64,000 nt of DNA. It comes from Bromus sterilis. Taxonomy: Eukaryota > Streptophyta > Magnoliopsida > Poales > Poaceae. Positions 12,355 to 23,854 of the stretch are shown here, in pieces (the stretch's first letter is position 1; each line of letters begins with the position of its first letter). A program made the position numbers and the translations under genes. The stretch is from the NCBI GenBank assembly GCA_950022295.1, contig OX465595.1, positions 122,080,270 through 122,144,269 of the forward strand, given 5' to 3'. The notes beneath the pieces are model-generated. The model was not told where the DNA came from. It saw only the letters and a list, made by a program, of their open reading frames with translations, and ran no database searches.

Positions 12355-13915
12355 AGTTGGTATCAGAGCCGACTGCCTATAGGACACCCCTTCCAACTCC
12401 TTGGTCGAAGTCGAGTCTAGTCTTTGACAAACTACTTTACTAACAGTGTCGTGTGGCTTATCGGCCCACGTCGCAAACTTGGTGGTATTAGGATCTTTTT
12501 CTCCGTACCTTTACTCTAGGATTCTACTCTCTTATCCTTTCGGGAAATTTTGCTAACTCTGACATTAGTATCTCGTGGTCGCATCTACCCGGAGAGTCCT
12601 TCACCCAAGATGATCGCTTGCTTCACCTGAAGATTCCAAAGATTACTCTTCAATAAATTCCTGAGAACCTCTGTGTTCATCGCCTTTGCAATCCCGTGCC
12701 ACAATAAGTCTGTATGGATAATTACATCCACCTACCGATCTGGAAATCATAATTCCCTTGTAATTAAGCATCGAATTATTCTGATGCTTCTATCACTCGA
12801 TGCCTTTGCATTATTTATCCTTCTGGTTGAGTGCCGATACTCACATCAGATTCGTTGTGAACCATCCGACCTTTGGTGGATTATCATCCGACTAATATTA
12901 CATGGCTTCTTCCATGTGTCAATTGGATTCATCGTGTGAAATACCATCTATGTCCCTCGATGATTTGTACTATCATCGACAACCTCCCTTGGCTCCTTGC
13001 TAATACAACTTGGTTATACATATCGTGCTCTGCTTTCCATTGGGAAAGGTATACACTTGATACTTGTGTATCATCACATTTTCCCTTTCATTGGTCTGTT
13101 TAACCTTTCTTGTGGTATAACTCGTCTGAGCAGTGATAATTCCATGTTTTTGTAAACACCTCGGTGTACGACCTTGTCAGTGAAACCTTGTTACCGAAAT
13201 GTCATCAACAATGGTGGTGACCACCGGGACGAGAACTTTGCCAATTGATTCGCCTCGTATTAACGAGCGGGAAAATGGTTCTCTTTGTCCACTACTCCTC
13301 GTACCGATGTTGTTGCCGACATAACCAACCTAACCGAATTCTCTGTGGGTCCATAACCCACAGTTCCACTGGATCGAAACCTGACTCTTTTGTATATTCT
13401 CGTTCCCAAGGATTATTCCTCGTGCTTGACCTCGTATTCCATTCACGAGTCCCCTACCTGGTGATGTTTCGTCCGATATCAGACATAATGCTTATGCCTT
13501 ATGCTCTGGACCCCCTTTTCATCATCCGTCATCGGCATCGAATGTGTGCCTATCCGCTTAGAACTTCCCATGCGTTCTTTTACTCTCGCGATGTCCATCC
13601 CTGAGTTTATACTCGGAAGATACTTGGTACCCCATACCTTTTGACAACCCCGGTTGATTAACTTTGTACCGATCCGAGCCCCCTTAAGTTTACCGCCCCC
13701 AACCTATTCGTAAGTACGATGAAGACTCCGATGAAAGGCATGAAAACTCATCGAGATGCACCGATGCAGAGAAATGAAGACGTCAACGAGAAGGAATAAA
13801 TTCATCGAGAAGAATAACAAGCACCCGAAGAATTGCTAGAATACGAAACCGGAACCCTACCCCACCACTACCTTTTTAAATTCTCGGGACGAGAATTCTT
13901 GTAGTGGGGGAGATT
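12355..13915 (+). other. Non-coding internal domain of LARD-2
   Basis: About 1.55 kb aligned by eye with the LARD-1 core over most of its length, with indels. The longest frame, 119 residues at 13245-13604, is not preserved in LARD-1 and has no known motif. TTCTCGGGACGAGAATTC sits at about 13881-13898, just before the polypurine tract GTAGTGGGGGAGATT (13901-13915). Confidence 0.7.
12358..12369 (+). other. Primer-binding site of LARD-2 (tRNA-iMet)
   Basis: TGGTATCAGAGC, a perfect match to the plant initiator-tRNA-Met primer site, three bases after the LTR end CGTCACA. Confidence 0.92.
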
Positions 13916-16900
13916 TTTAACACCCCCAGATCCAGTACAGTAATCACTACAGTGATTTCACTGTTCATGGTCATCACTGTTGCTAATCAAGCCATGATCA
14001 CTTTTGATCATAGCTCTGTCAGATTCCAACCGTGATAAAAATTTCGAATAAATGTGGATTGTAAATCTTGCTCCAAGAATTTTGGATGCATGACAATCAA
14101 CATAATCATAGTTAAACCAAAGTTAATAAAACCTATTAAATAAAATGCCTAGAAATCATTAGGCCATGGTTAATATAGTAATGGGTATATTATTAAAATG
14201 GTATAGTAATATTAAGGAATAATAAATGAAATAAAAAAATAGGTTGGGAATTATTAAATTGCCATGGGATAATAATAAACAAGTGGAAATAAAAATCTTG
14301 CCCAAAAATATTGCAATCAATTTTATTAAGTGTAAACAAAATCAGTAGTCCAAGAAAATATAGAAATGAAAATTTATTAAAATGTTTTAGTAATTAAAAA
14401 AAACTAAAAACAGTAGCTATGGGAGCCCTCATTAATCCTTTGCATTTTATATAATATTCAAATGAATTAATTTCTGCATGAAACTTTTTATACTAGGTTA
14501 ATAAAATGTAGAAACAATATTAGGATCAGTTACACATTTTAGAAAAATCAAAAACTAGCTAAAACAAATAGAAGAAAAATAAACACAAATAAAAAAAGAG
14601 AACAAAAAAACGCCTGGGGCGAGGCCCACCCGGGCCCAGCCCCCCTCTCTCTCTCCTTCCCCCTGTTCCCCCCCCCCCCCACCTGCCCCCCTGCCGCACA
14701 GCGCCATGGGCAGGGAGAGCCCGAGATCACCTTCCCCCTGTCCGTCACCTGCCCCCCCACCCCCACCCCACCCCGAAGGATAAGGTCGAGGCCACGCCCC
14801 CATGAACCCTAACACTAGCGCACACCCCTCCCCTTCCTCCCCCCCCTCGCGCCTCCTTCTCTCTCTGGCGGGCTCGCCCGAGCCGTCGTGGACTGCCTTC
14901 GCCGCCACCTCGGCGGGGACGCGGCCAACGGCCACCGCATGTTTCCCAACCGTGTCCAGGGGCTCTGCCGCGTCCCTCTGCATCGAGCCCGCGCGTCAAT
15001 TTCGGCCGGGAAGGACGGGAGACGCCGCCCCCTTCTTCCTCTTCAACCACGGCCGCCCGCGTCCTCTGCCCCGATTCGCGCCACCCCAAGCTCTTCTCGC
15101 CACCCCGAGACCTCCTCGAGCTCCAAGGTGAACTCCCACTCTGATTCCTCCCATCTTCCTCGCTGTTCCGCCACCGTAGGTCCGAGCCCCGCCCCGCCAT
15201 TGACAGGAGCCCGAGCTCCCGTACTCGCCTCGCCACTGCTCGCCCTTGCCCCCCTACCTCGCGCGCGCTCACGCGCAGGCCCTCGCCCAGCCGCACCCCT
15301 AGCCCCCCTCCTGCGTCCATGGCCGCCCCTGGCCGAAGCCCGCCGCCGGAAGGCTGTGCCAGCCATGGCCGGTGTGCCCGCTCGGGGCTAACCCCCCATT
15401 AGAGAAACTGCCCCTTAATTAAAAAGATTAGTAGATAACCCCCCCTGTGTATGACATGTGGGACCTAGCCTATTAAGTTAATAAAAGGTTTATGTTAAAT
15501 GAAATTAACCCCAAGACAATAACATGTGGGCCATGCCCTTTAAAATAACCACTGAATTAAAATAACTGTTAAGTTTAAATGTCTCAGATTTAGTTAAATG
15601 GACTATGTAGATGAGAGATTGAAAGGTGGGACCCCCTGGTCAGTTTGACCAGTCAAAGGCCTCAGCCTATGACATGGTGGCCCCACATGTCCGTACTGGT
15701 TTGGATAAGGTTGTGGATAATGTTGAATTAATAATTATAACGAATTCATGAAATTGTTTTAAATCGATTTAAACTTTAAAAATCAATATCTTTTTATCCG
15801 TAACTCCGATGGAAAAACTTTACATATGAAACTTGATTAGAAAAATATCATGAATACAGATACGCTACCCATACCCCCACCATACCCCTCTAGCATACCG
15901 AACACGAGACATTACCCCTCCGATTGCACTGTTCGGTAATTACCCGGTACTGGTAAAACTTTCCGGATGAAAATGTTCTGAACATTAAAGTTATTCAGTA
16001 TGAATCAACGAGCACGAATACACTATCCACTTGTCTGTCAGATGTCTCTAACACTGCAGACATGGAACCTTCCCCCTCCGGATCATTGGTCCGGTAATCA
16101 ACCGGTACTGATGAGTCATCCCCGGATAATATTCCCGCTCCGCCTAAAATACTTAACACTGCGGTAGAGCCCCGTTGCTTTATATCCGCTATGCCATACA
16201 ATTGTATTGCTATTATTGATGTGTATTTATTTTTTCTCCCCCCTTTATTCTTCGATAGACCTCGTTGCTGTCGCCGACTACATCGCTGCCGAGTACGACT
16301 ACTTCGTCGACGATCGTACCTCTACCGTCGAGCTTCCAGGCAAGCAGAGCCATTCTCTTCCCCAGATATCGCCTATCTTTCCGTACATTTCTTGCACTAG
16401 GCATGGTTACTGCTGCTTCTACATTACAATCCTATTCAATTGCATAGCCTGTTTTTGTCGCCCCTTGATGTACCTTTTCGTATCCTATGCTGTCTTATAA
16501 ATATATATAGTATTCAACAGTGAACCCTGCGCATTGTTAGCTAGGTTTAGAATAGCGGGCCGTGATCACTCTAGGAGGGAAAGCGGATTACAAATATTAT
16601 AACTGCAACAGGTACGGATCAATACAGACGCCCTAGGGAACCTACAACGGTGAGACTCTGCCGAGTCGCTTCGAGTTTGACTTACGAGTGGACGGACTCG
16701 TATTTCACTCTCGTCGGCTCAGTAGCGTAGCATCACTGGGATGATACGAGAATTTTCCTCTTTAGTTCATTCCACTGATGTCTCTGTCGAACCTCTTCAA
16801 GTGTACCATCGAGGGTGATTCCTCCTGGTTTCACTTGATGGTAGGCACTCGAATCAACTGGTGTCCTTGCAGGTAAGGAGTCGGGTGACCCAACAGTGCC

Positions 16901-18435
16901 CGCGCAGGGTATCTTAGCGGAACGACAGGTCAGGTGTATTCCACTGGTGTGCGGCGGGCTTGGTACTGTTCGTGGCCGACAGATATTTCTGTTGTACGAA
17001 AGTCGAGCTCTTCAAAGAGCAAACGCGAGACAAGGTAAGGAGACGGTTCACCTTGTTGGTAACCGCACGAGTTGGTGGGACGTTATGGAAGGCACCGATG
17101 TTACTGGTGGTCCTGACTGCTGTCGTTGTCCGCGACTCATTCAATAAGGGCAACGATAACGGTTTTCTCGATAGAAAATTAATAAAAATGCTTAACGGGT
17201 TCGGCGGATGACTTGAGTAGCCTTTGTCTTGTACGCACTACCTATACGTGGGATTACGCTTTGGGCCCTCCGCGTTGTGGTCTCGTTCGAAAGCTCTGAA
17301 AGACGTCCAGTTCAGCATTGTGGCGCGGTCGGATCCGCATCCATGATAGAGTTGTGTGGTATCCACCGTCCTCACAATGACCCGGAGAGCGAGGGGTGAT
17401 AGGCCCATGACCCCCTTGCACTTAGGGTTGTAGACCGGCGGGGACCTCTCTGATGAGCCGTAGGATGGGCCTCGGCGTGTCGGATAGCCTCGGTGGGGTG
17501 TTCCCTAACAAGGTGTACGCCACCCTGGAGATCCGAGCGTGTAGTATGACACCAGTGAACCCCTGCAGGGAGTTTAATCTATTCGAATAGCCGTGTCCAC
17601 AGTAACAGGACGCTTTATGCTGAAGCCAGACTCTACTACTACAAACTACTACTATTAAACTGTTTGTTCCGGGTTTTCTTCCTCGCGGGGAAGTCGAGGA
17701 GGGGATCTCGGAGGCATATATAATTATTATCTAATACAACTTACTATTATACAATGCTGCAGCAACTTCTGCTGCATTGTTATTACATTCATGCTATTGA
17801 ACCGTTGGCTATTCTCTTCTCATGCTGCAAGAACCGCGTGAAGATGCTAGTCTTCGATAGGCCTAGCTTCTTATCCTTATTCTGAACTTCTACCTTGCAG
17901 TCCACTATATACAGCCTCCCCTTTCCATTTGATACAATGCATAAATGCTTAGTAGCGGACGTAAGACTCGCGGGTATGCTAGATACTCACCTTTGCTTTA
18001 TTTCCCCCTTTTTGTATTGCCTGATCGGCCGCTGCAATCGACGTTGGAGCCCAGGTGTAGGAGATCCCCGATGCCGACCAACGCAACCTAAAGATCCCCA
18101 ATGCCTTCTACGACGTCGAGTTCCCCTTTGACCAGGAGTAGTTTGGAGGTTCCCAGGCAGGAGGCCTCGCCTTTTCGATCGTTGTTGATATTTGTGCTAG
18201 CCTTCTGAAGGCAACCTTGTATCCTGGTGTCTGTACTCAGATACTATTGCTTCCGCTAACTTTGTGCTCTCGAGCTGTTGTATTCGAGCCCTCGTGGCCC
18301 CTGGCTTGTATTAAACAGCTTGTATTATTTTTATTTGTACAGTTGTGTTGTGATACCTCACCGTGAGTCCCTGATTTCGATCGTGTACCTTGCGTGTATG
18401 ATTAATGTACACGGTCTGATTTTGGGGGCGTCACA
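13916..18435 (+). repeat. 3' LTR of LARD-2 (4.52 kb)
   Basis: Starts TTTAACACC, so the canonical TG start has become TT, and ends GGCGTCACA. It contains 13 consecutive C at 14668-14680 within a GC-rich block (14610-15400), the hairpin block (about 15905-16140), and the palindrome CTATTCGAATAG at 17579-17590 just after CCTGCAGGG. A TATAAATATATATAG stretch near 16496 could be a TATA box, with weak support. Confidence 0.88.
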
Positions 18436-18977
18436 GGGAGGTAGAAGACAAGGTGGGGTGGGCTGGGCCGGTTGCTGGCTGCGGTGCAGTTAGTTGGGCC
18501 AGATCCAGGTGATTTTCCTTTTCCCTTTTCTTTTCTGTTTTCTTTTCTGTTATTTGTTTTGTCTTGGCTAAAAAAATAGCTAGACATTTTATTAAATGCT
18601 CAAAATTTATATGTGGACTTACATGACCAGTAGCTAGTCATTCCCAAGTTTTGAACATTTTTGAAATTCAAAATATTTGAATTCAAATTCAAATAGGGTA
18701 TTTGTCTAATTCCAAGGTCCTGTTTGAATATTTGAAAAAAATCCATGAGCATGGGGTTGGTCCCACATCACTTGATATGTGCTCACACTCATATATAAGA
18801 CTTTTCAAAAATGCAAAAGGAATTTTTGGAGCAACTTTATTTCTAGCCATTTGAATTAATTCATCCGGGGGGTGTTCCTTCTCCCATTTGAGTTTTAATT
18901 TGAATTCCATTTGATTTTCTTTGATGAATGCAAGGTGACTTTGATCCTAGCACATTACCTAACAGAGGGTTCTGACA
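18436..18977 (-). repeat. 3' LTR fragment of the chromovirus
   Basis: First 542 bases of the LTR on the minus strand, starting TGTCAGAACCC at 18977. It matches 38803-39344 of the solo LTR closely and, inverted, the LTR starting at 61458. It stops at 18436 where LARD-2 is inserted. Confidence 0.88.
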
Positions 18978-19454
18978 ACTCGCCCCCGCTCAACAGAATT
19001 TCGTCCCGAGATTCAGAAGTCTGCGGGAGGAAGGAGGGGTATTCGACACTGAGACGGTCTTCTCTTTCCCACGTGGCTTCTCTCTCAGAGTGGTGTGACC
19101 ATTGCACTTTCAGAAACTTAATCTTCTGACGACGAGTGACACGCTCTGCGGAATCAAGAATACGAACGGGGTACTCTCGATAAGAAAGGTCATCTTGGAG
19201 ATCAAGCGTTTCATGGTCGACTTCGCGGATGGGGTCCTTGAAGCAACACCTGAGTTGTGACACATGGAATACATCATGTACTTTGGAAAGGTGCGGGGGG
19301 AGTTCAAGTTGGTGGGAAACTTCTCCACGTTTAGCAAGAATGCGGAAAGGTCCAATGTAACGTGGGGCCAACTTGCCTTTGATACCGAAACGTTGGGTTC
19401 CCTTCAGAGGATTAACCCGAAGGTAAGCCTTCTCATCCATATTGTAGCTCTCTT
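18955..19454 (-). pseudogene. Chromovirus pol, C-terminal part: integrase end and chromodomain
   Basis: This frame encodes the integrase C-terminal region and a chromodomain, which in chromoviruses reads chromatin marks and steers integration. Visible are the GPF motif region (APRYIGPFRILAKRG), the HDVFHVSQLR motif, then a chromodomain with the YPVRIL lead-in, KVQWSHHSEREATWE and a closing LSVEYPSFL. The SRDEILL end motif and the polypurine tract follow. The frame is cut at 19454 by the Copia insertion and resumes near 27918. A spurious upstream extension comes from the Copia LTR. The fragment itself shows no internal stop. Confidence 0.88.
18978..18992 (-). other. Polypurine tract of the chromovirus
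   Basis: The minus strand reads TGAGCGGGGGCGAGT directly before the LTR start TGTCAGAA. It lies inside the open frame of the polyprotein end, which runs about 22 bases on into the LTR before its stop. Confidence 0.85.
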
Positions 19455-21168
19455 TGTTGGGATACGGGGCAGAAAACACAAATTTTTCACACCTACGGTA
19501 CCCGAACCCAAGATCTATGCTATGGCGATGTAAAGTAACGGAGGGAATCGGTGTTCATACCTTTGAAGACCGAAAGCAGGAAACGTTCTTACGAACGTGG
19601 TTGGCGTAGACTCAGAACTACGACCTCCCTGTCGTGTAGAAGACCACCACCGGCGAGGATGACTCCCGGTAGACCTCCAGCGACGAAGCAGCACCACAGG
19701 TGTAGTGCCTCGAAGAGATTATACACGTACGGCACAATCGATGTTCCTCCCGGGCTCCGAACCAGGCGAGCAGCGGAAAGAAGACGGCTACGGATCCCGA
19801 CTCCGGCAGAGCGACGGCCTGCCTTATGGTGGAGAACTCCAATCCTGGTGCAGACTCCAAACAAGGGGAGTCCACTTCCGCAAATGGAGAAGGAAGAAGA
19901 AGGAGATCAATTGTTGTATGGAAAAAGGGGGGTCTACCCCTCTATATAAAGGCCAAGGGGGGGTGTGATCCCTCTTCCCTCCCCCATGTGGGACTAAAAC
20001 CCCAAGGGGGGAGGGGTGCGCCGGCCAAGGGGGGGTTGGGCCCCACCCCTTGGCGCCAAGCCCAAGGGGGGGAACCCCCTCCTCCCCTAATGGGCCTCTA
20101 AGGCCCATATAGCCATTTTTCCATTATTTTAATTATTTAATAAGTTTTAAATATTTAATTCAGATAATTAAATAATAATAAACATTATTAAAACAATTAA
20201 ACTTTATTTTGAACTATTCAAAATGTCCGGAAACCATTCCGTCCTCCTCCGGAACTATTCCGGTGATTTCTCCTATTTCACCGATTGATCCCGTAACTGT
20301 CCTATGCATCGATTGCCCTTAAGTGTAACACCCTAACGGTCCGGGAAACAGCAGACATGGTCGAGACTCTTCTCATTGACCAATGACTAGTCAGTTGGAC
20401 CTGGTTACAATCCTTGACAGCCCCTGCGCTTCCATCGAATGAGCTTCGATCGCTTTTGGAAACCGTTAACGATACGACGTAATCCCTTTGTTCTGCGGTA
20501 CCTTGTTTGTCCGAGGTTTGATCGTCGGTATCCCACATACCGTGTTCACATCTCGTTCACGACAAACAACTTCTCTCGTCCATGATCATTGCATCTCTTT
20601 GTGACCTAGTCACGTCCTTGCAAGGGTTGATGCAATATCACCGAGTGGGCCCAGAGTACCTGTCCTGTCATAAGGACTGACAAATCCCGCTTTGATCTAT
20701 TAACATACTCATACACCATCTATTTCGGAATACCCAAAGTGCACCGTTATGCCAGCATCTTTCAGTCAGGCGGTGGGATACAAATCAAAGTCTCCTCATA
20801 GATCGTGATTACGTACGATCATTACGGTCTAAGGACTAAGCCATACGTTACAAAGTCATAGCAACGATGAACTATGTGACTCGATCACATTGCATTACTT
20901 TAGGTGGGTGTCTGTCCATCACATCATTCCCCTAATGATATGACCTCATTGTCAATGGACTTAAGTGTCGCCATGATCAGGAAAGCTTGATCAATCAATT
21001 TCCCAATGAGATAGTTTACCCGAATTAAACTACGGACCATGTTTTATACTACACCTGTATTAGTATTTCCAAGTAATACAGTTATAGCACAGTATAAAAC
21101 GTATTATGAACAAAACGGATATGTGACAAATATCTTTATTAATTTGTCTCTAGGGCACATATCCAACA
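19455..21168 (-). repeat. 3' LTR of the Copia element
   Basis: Matches 26203-27917 almost throughout. Most differences lie in the 3' half (around 20713-20759 and 20813-21030). A candidate TATA box for the minus-strand promoter, read as TTTATATAGA, is at 19941-19950. ORFs of up to 132 residues recur identically in both LTRs but are mostly antisense to the element and have no domain. Confidence 0.95.
19941..19950 (-). promoter_or_regulatory. Candidate TATA box, Copia 3' LTR
   Basis: TTTATATAGA on the minus strand, followed by AGGGGTAGACC. Its place in the LTR fits the promoter position of BARE-like elements. The same site occurs in the 5' LTR at 26689-26698, where it would drive the element. 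Transcription is inferred. Confidence 0.5.
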
Positions 21169-21180
21169 GTCTACCACTTG
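21169..21180 (-). other. Polypurine tract of the Copia element
   Basis: The minus strand reads CAAGTGGTAGAC directly before TGTTGGATATG. Copia elements of this group normally have an uninterrupted purine run here; this one has a T inside, which could weaken plus-strand priming. Confidence 0.75.
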
Positions 21181-21199
21181 CACTAGAGTACAAATTACA

Positions 21200-23854
21200 C
21201 TAGTTTACATCAGGTATGTATCTAACACCAATGGTCTCTCGGTGTTCTTCAAACTTGCCCTGTGGAAGAGGTTTAGTCAACGGGTCTGCTGCGTTCAGAT
21301 CCGTATGTATCTTGTGAATCCTAGTGTGTCCATCCCTGACATAGTCTCGCGTCACATGGAACTTTCGGAGGATGTGCCTGGCTGTAGAGTGAGTTCTTGG
21401 CTCCTTCGCGTTAGCAATGGCACCCGTGTTGTCGCAGACGATTCCCACGGGGTCAGTGCAACTGGGAAAGACGCCAAGCTCGATCACGAACTTCTTCAGC
21501 CACAGCGCCTCGTTAGACGCTTCGCAAGCGGCAATATACTCCGACTCCATTGAAGATTGAGCGACGACTGACTGTTTGCCGCTCCTCCAGCTAATCGCGC
21601 CACCGTTCAACATGAAGACATATCCCTTCTGGGATTTCGAGTCATCTAGGTCTGAGCCGAGGCTTGCGTCAACGTAACCCTTTACGGTGAGCTCCTCATC
21701 AACTCCTCCATAAACGAGAAAGAGATCCTTGGTTCTTCTCAAGTACTTAAGGATGTTCTTTACTGCTGTCCAATGGGCCATTCCCGGATTACTCTGGTAA
21801 CGATTAGTCATACTAATGGCCAACGCTAAATCCGGTCTGGTACATAACATAGAATACATGAGAGAACCTATGGCTGAGGCATAGGGCTTTGAGGACATCT
21901 CCTCTTTCTCTTTAGCTGTGGTTGGGCATTGAGTCACGCTTAATTTGACACCTTTTATAACTGGCAAGAGACCTCTCTTGGAGTCATCCATTTTGAACCT
22001 TTTCAAAATCTTGTCAATATAAGTATTCTGACTCAAGGCCAACCTCCGATTAGGTCTATCTCTATAGATCTTAATCCCCAGTATGTACGCAGCTTCACCT
22101 AGGTCCTTCATGGAAAATTGTCCATTCAGATATTCCTTCACTTCCTCAAAGAATTTCTTATCGTTCCCTATTAGTAATATGTCATCCACATATAACACAA
22201 GGAATGCTACAGAGCTCCCACTCAGTTTCTTATAGACGCAGAACTCTTCGACGTTTTGGACAAATCCAAAAGCTTTAATGACCTCATCAAATCGAAGATT
22301 CCAGCTCCGAGATGCTTGCTTCAACCCATAGATGGACCGTTGAAGCTTGCAAACCTTACCAGCATTCCTTGGATCGACAAACCCCTCTGGTTGCATCATA
22401 TACAACTCTTCCTCAATGTTGCCATTTAGGAATGCAGTTTTCACATCCATCTGCCATATCTCGTAATCATGATATGCAGCTATTGCTAGTAGGATCCGAA
22501 TAGACTTTATCATCGCTACAGGAGAGAATGTCTCCTCGTAGTCAACTCCTTGAATTTGTCGGAAAACCTTCGCGACAAGTCGAGCTTTGTAGACAGATAC
22601 GTTTCCGTCTGCGTCAGTTTTTTTCTTGAAAATCCATTTATTCTCGACGGCCTTGCAGTCCTCGGGAATATCCACCAAAGTCCATACTTTGTTGGTGTAC
22701 ATGGAGTCTATTTCGGATTTCATGGCTTCAAGCCATTTCTCGGATTCGGGTCCCTCCATTGCTTCTTTGTAACTCGTAGGTTCATCCGACTCAACAGCCG
22801 AGATTGCATTCACAAGCTGTCCGTAAAACTCAGTAGGTTGACGGACTCTTGATGACCTACGGGGCATAAAAGGTTCCTCTTCATTCTCATCATGATCATC
22901 ATGAATGTCATGATCGTTATGAATGTCGTTCTGGCCATTCTCTTCGACTCCCACTGTGGAAGATGGTTCCAGAACAAATTCCGTAGCCATTTCATCCAAT
23001 TGGAGTGATTGGTCAGTTACTTCATCGAGGTCTATTTTCCTCCCACTCAACTCTTTCGCGAGAAACTCCTTCTCAAGAAAGTGTCCCGTCTTGGCAACAA
23101 ACGTTTTGCTGTCAGACTTGTTGTAGAAGGTGTACCCACAAGTTTCCTTGGGATAGCCCACAAAGATGCACTTATCCGCCTTGGATTCAAGTTTGTCAGG
23201 CTGTAGTTTCCTAACATAAGCCTCACAACCCCAAATCTTCAGGTGAGACAACTCAGGTTTAGTGCCATGCCATTCTTCAAATGGTGTTGTCTTTACGGAT
23301 TTGGATGGTGCCCTATTAAGAATATGAATGGCGGTCTCTAATGCATACCCCCAGAATGACACAGGCAAATCAGTATGAGACATCATCGATCGCACGCTAT
23401 CCAATAGGGTTCGATTACGTCGCTCAGCTACACCGTTTCTCTGAGGTGTGCCTGCCGGCGTAAGCTGTGGTATTATGCCACAAGACTTCAGATGATTGCC
23501 AAACTCGTGACTAAAATACTCGCCACCTCGATCCGATCGAAGGTGCTTGATTTTCCTTCCGAGTTGATTTTCGACCTCATTCTGAAATTCCTTGAACTTT
23601 TCAAAGGTTTCAGACTTGTGCTTCATCAAGTAAATATACCCATATCTACTCAAGTCATCAGTAAAGGTCACGAAGTAACGAAGATCATTGCGAGTGGGGA
23701 CGTTCATGGGTCCACATACATCCGTATGTATGATCCCCAATAAGACATCCGCATGCTCCATCACACCATTGAATGGAGTCCTTGTCATTTTGCCCATGAG
23801 GCATTGTTCACATGTATCAAGGGATCCAAAATCCAATGACTTTAAGAAGTCCAT
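21200..23854 (-). CDS. Copia pol frame: integrase, reverse transcriptase, RNase H
   Basis: 884 residues. The integrase zinc finger ends with CEQC (15-18). The integrase core has Asp45 (HTDVCGP), Asp108 (RSDRGGEY) and Glu144 (NGVAERRN), the D,D-35-E pattern. Reverse transcriptase follows, with Asp470 (WQMDVKTAFLNG) and YVDD at 555-558. RNase H shows Asp729, Glu772 (SMESEYIA), Asp808 (CDNTGAI) and Asp857 (NAADPLTK). All main catalytic residues are present and the frame has no stop up to the end near the polypurine tract. The first Met is only the first ATG after a frameshift: the real polyprotein continues from gag-protease in the overlapping frame (23817-25232). As it stands this frame would not be made as part of a single polyprotein. 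Confidence 0.93.
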   Translation of the reverse strand: MDFLKSLDFGSLDTCEQCLMGKMTRTPFNGVMEHADVLLGIIHTDVCGPMNVPTRNDLRYFVTFTDDLSRYGYIYLMKHKSETFEKFKEFQNEVENQLGRKIKHLRSDRGGEYFSHEFGNHLKSCGIIPQLTPAGTPQRNGVAERRNRTLLDSVRSMMSHTDLPVSFWGYALETAIHILNRAPSKSVKTTPFEEWHGTKPELSHLKIWGCEAYVRKLQPDKLESKADKCIFVGYPKETCGYTFYNKSDSKTFVAKTGHFLEKEFLAKELSGRKIDLDEVTDQSLQLDEMATEFVLEPSSTVGVEENGQNDIHNDHDIHDDHDENEEEPFMPRRSSRVRQPTEFYGQLVNAISAVESDEPTSYKEAMEGPESEKWLEAMKSEIDSMYTNKVWTLVDIPEDCKAVENKWIFKKKTDADGNVSVYKARLVAKVFRQIQGVDYEETFSPVAMIKSIRILLAIAAYHDYEIWQMDVKTAFLNGNIEEELYMMQPEGFVDPRNAGKVCKLQRSIYGLKQASRSWNLRFDEVIKAFGFVQNVEEFCVYKKLSGSSVAFLVLYVDDILLIGNDKKFFEEVKEYLNGQFSMKDLGEAAYILGIKIYRDRPNRRLALSQNTYIDKILKRFKMDDSKRGLLPVIKGVKLSVTQCPTTAKEKEEMSSKPYASAIGSLMYSMLCTRPDLALAISMTNRYQSNPGMAHWTAVKNILKYLRRTKDLFLVYGGVDEELTVKGYVDASLGSDLDDSKSQKGYVFMLNGGAISWRSGKQSVVAQSSMESEYIAACEASNEALWLKKFVIELGVFPSCTDPVGIVCDNTGAIANAKEPRTHSTARHILRKFHVTRDYVRDGHTRIHKIHTDLNAADPLTKPLPQGKFEEHRETIGVRYIPDVN

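Larger units (their letters stand above)
8318..18435 (+). mobile_element. LARD-2: large LTR element without pol, interrupted by LARD-1
   Basis: The visible part has a 5' LTR lacking its start (8318-12354), a primer site (12358-12369), a non-coding core, a polypurine tract and a complete 3' LTR (13916-18435). The missing start of the 5' LTR must lie beyond LARD-1, left of the window. The right end GGCGTCACA abuts sequence matching the middle of a chromovirus LTR (compare 38803 onward), so LARD-2 was inserted into the 3' LTR of the chromovirus. GGGAG at 18436-18440 is the likely right copy of the duplication. Confidence 0.85.

Noticed and set aside
16494..16512. TATA-like stretch as promoter of LARD elements
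   Set aside because: AT-rich stretch not conserved in LARD-1 and leaving an unusually long R-U5 part of about 1.9 kb; too weak to annotate.
1..18435. Simple 6-kb tandem duplication of a genomic segment
   Set aside because: Repeat limits coincide exactly with LTR ends, primer sites and polypurine tracts, and the middle parts differ between copies, so nested LTR elements explain the pattern better.
19551..19949. 132-codon + strand frame repeated identically at 26299-26697
   Set aside because: It lies in both Copia LTRs, antisense to the element, and is identical only because the LTRs are nearly identical. No domain.
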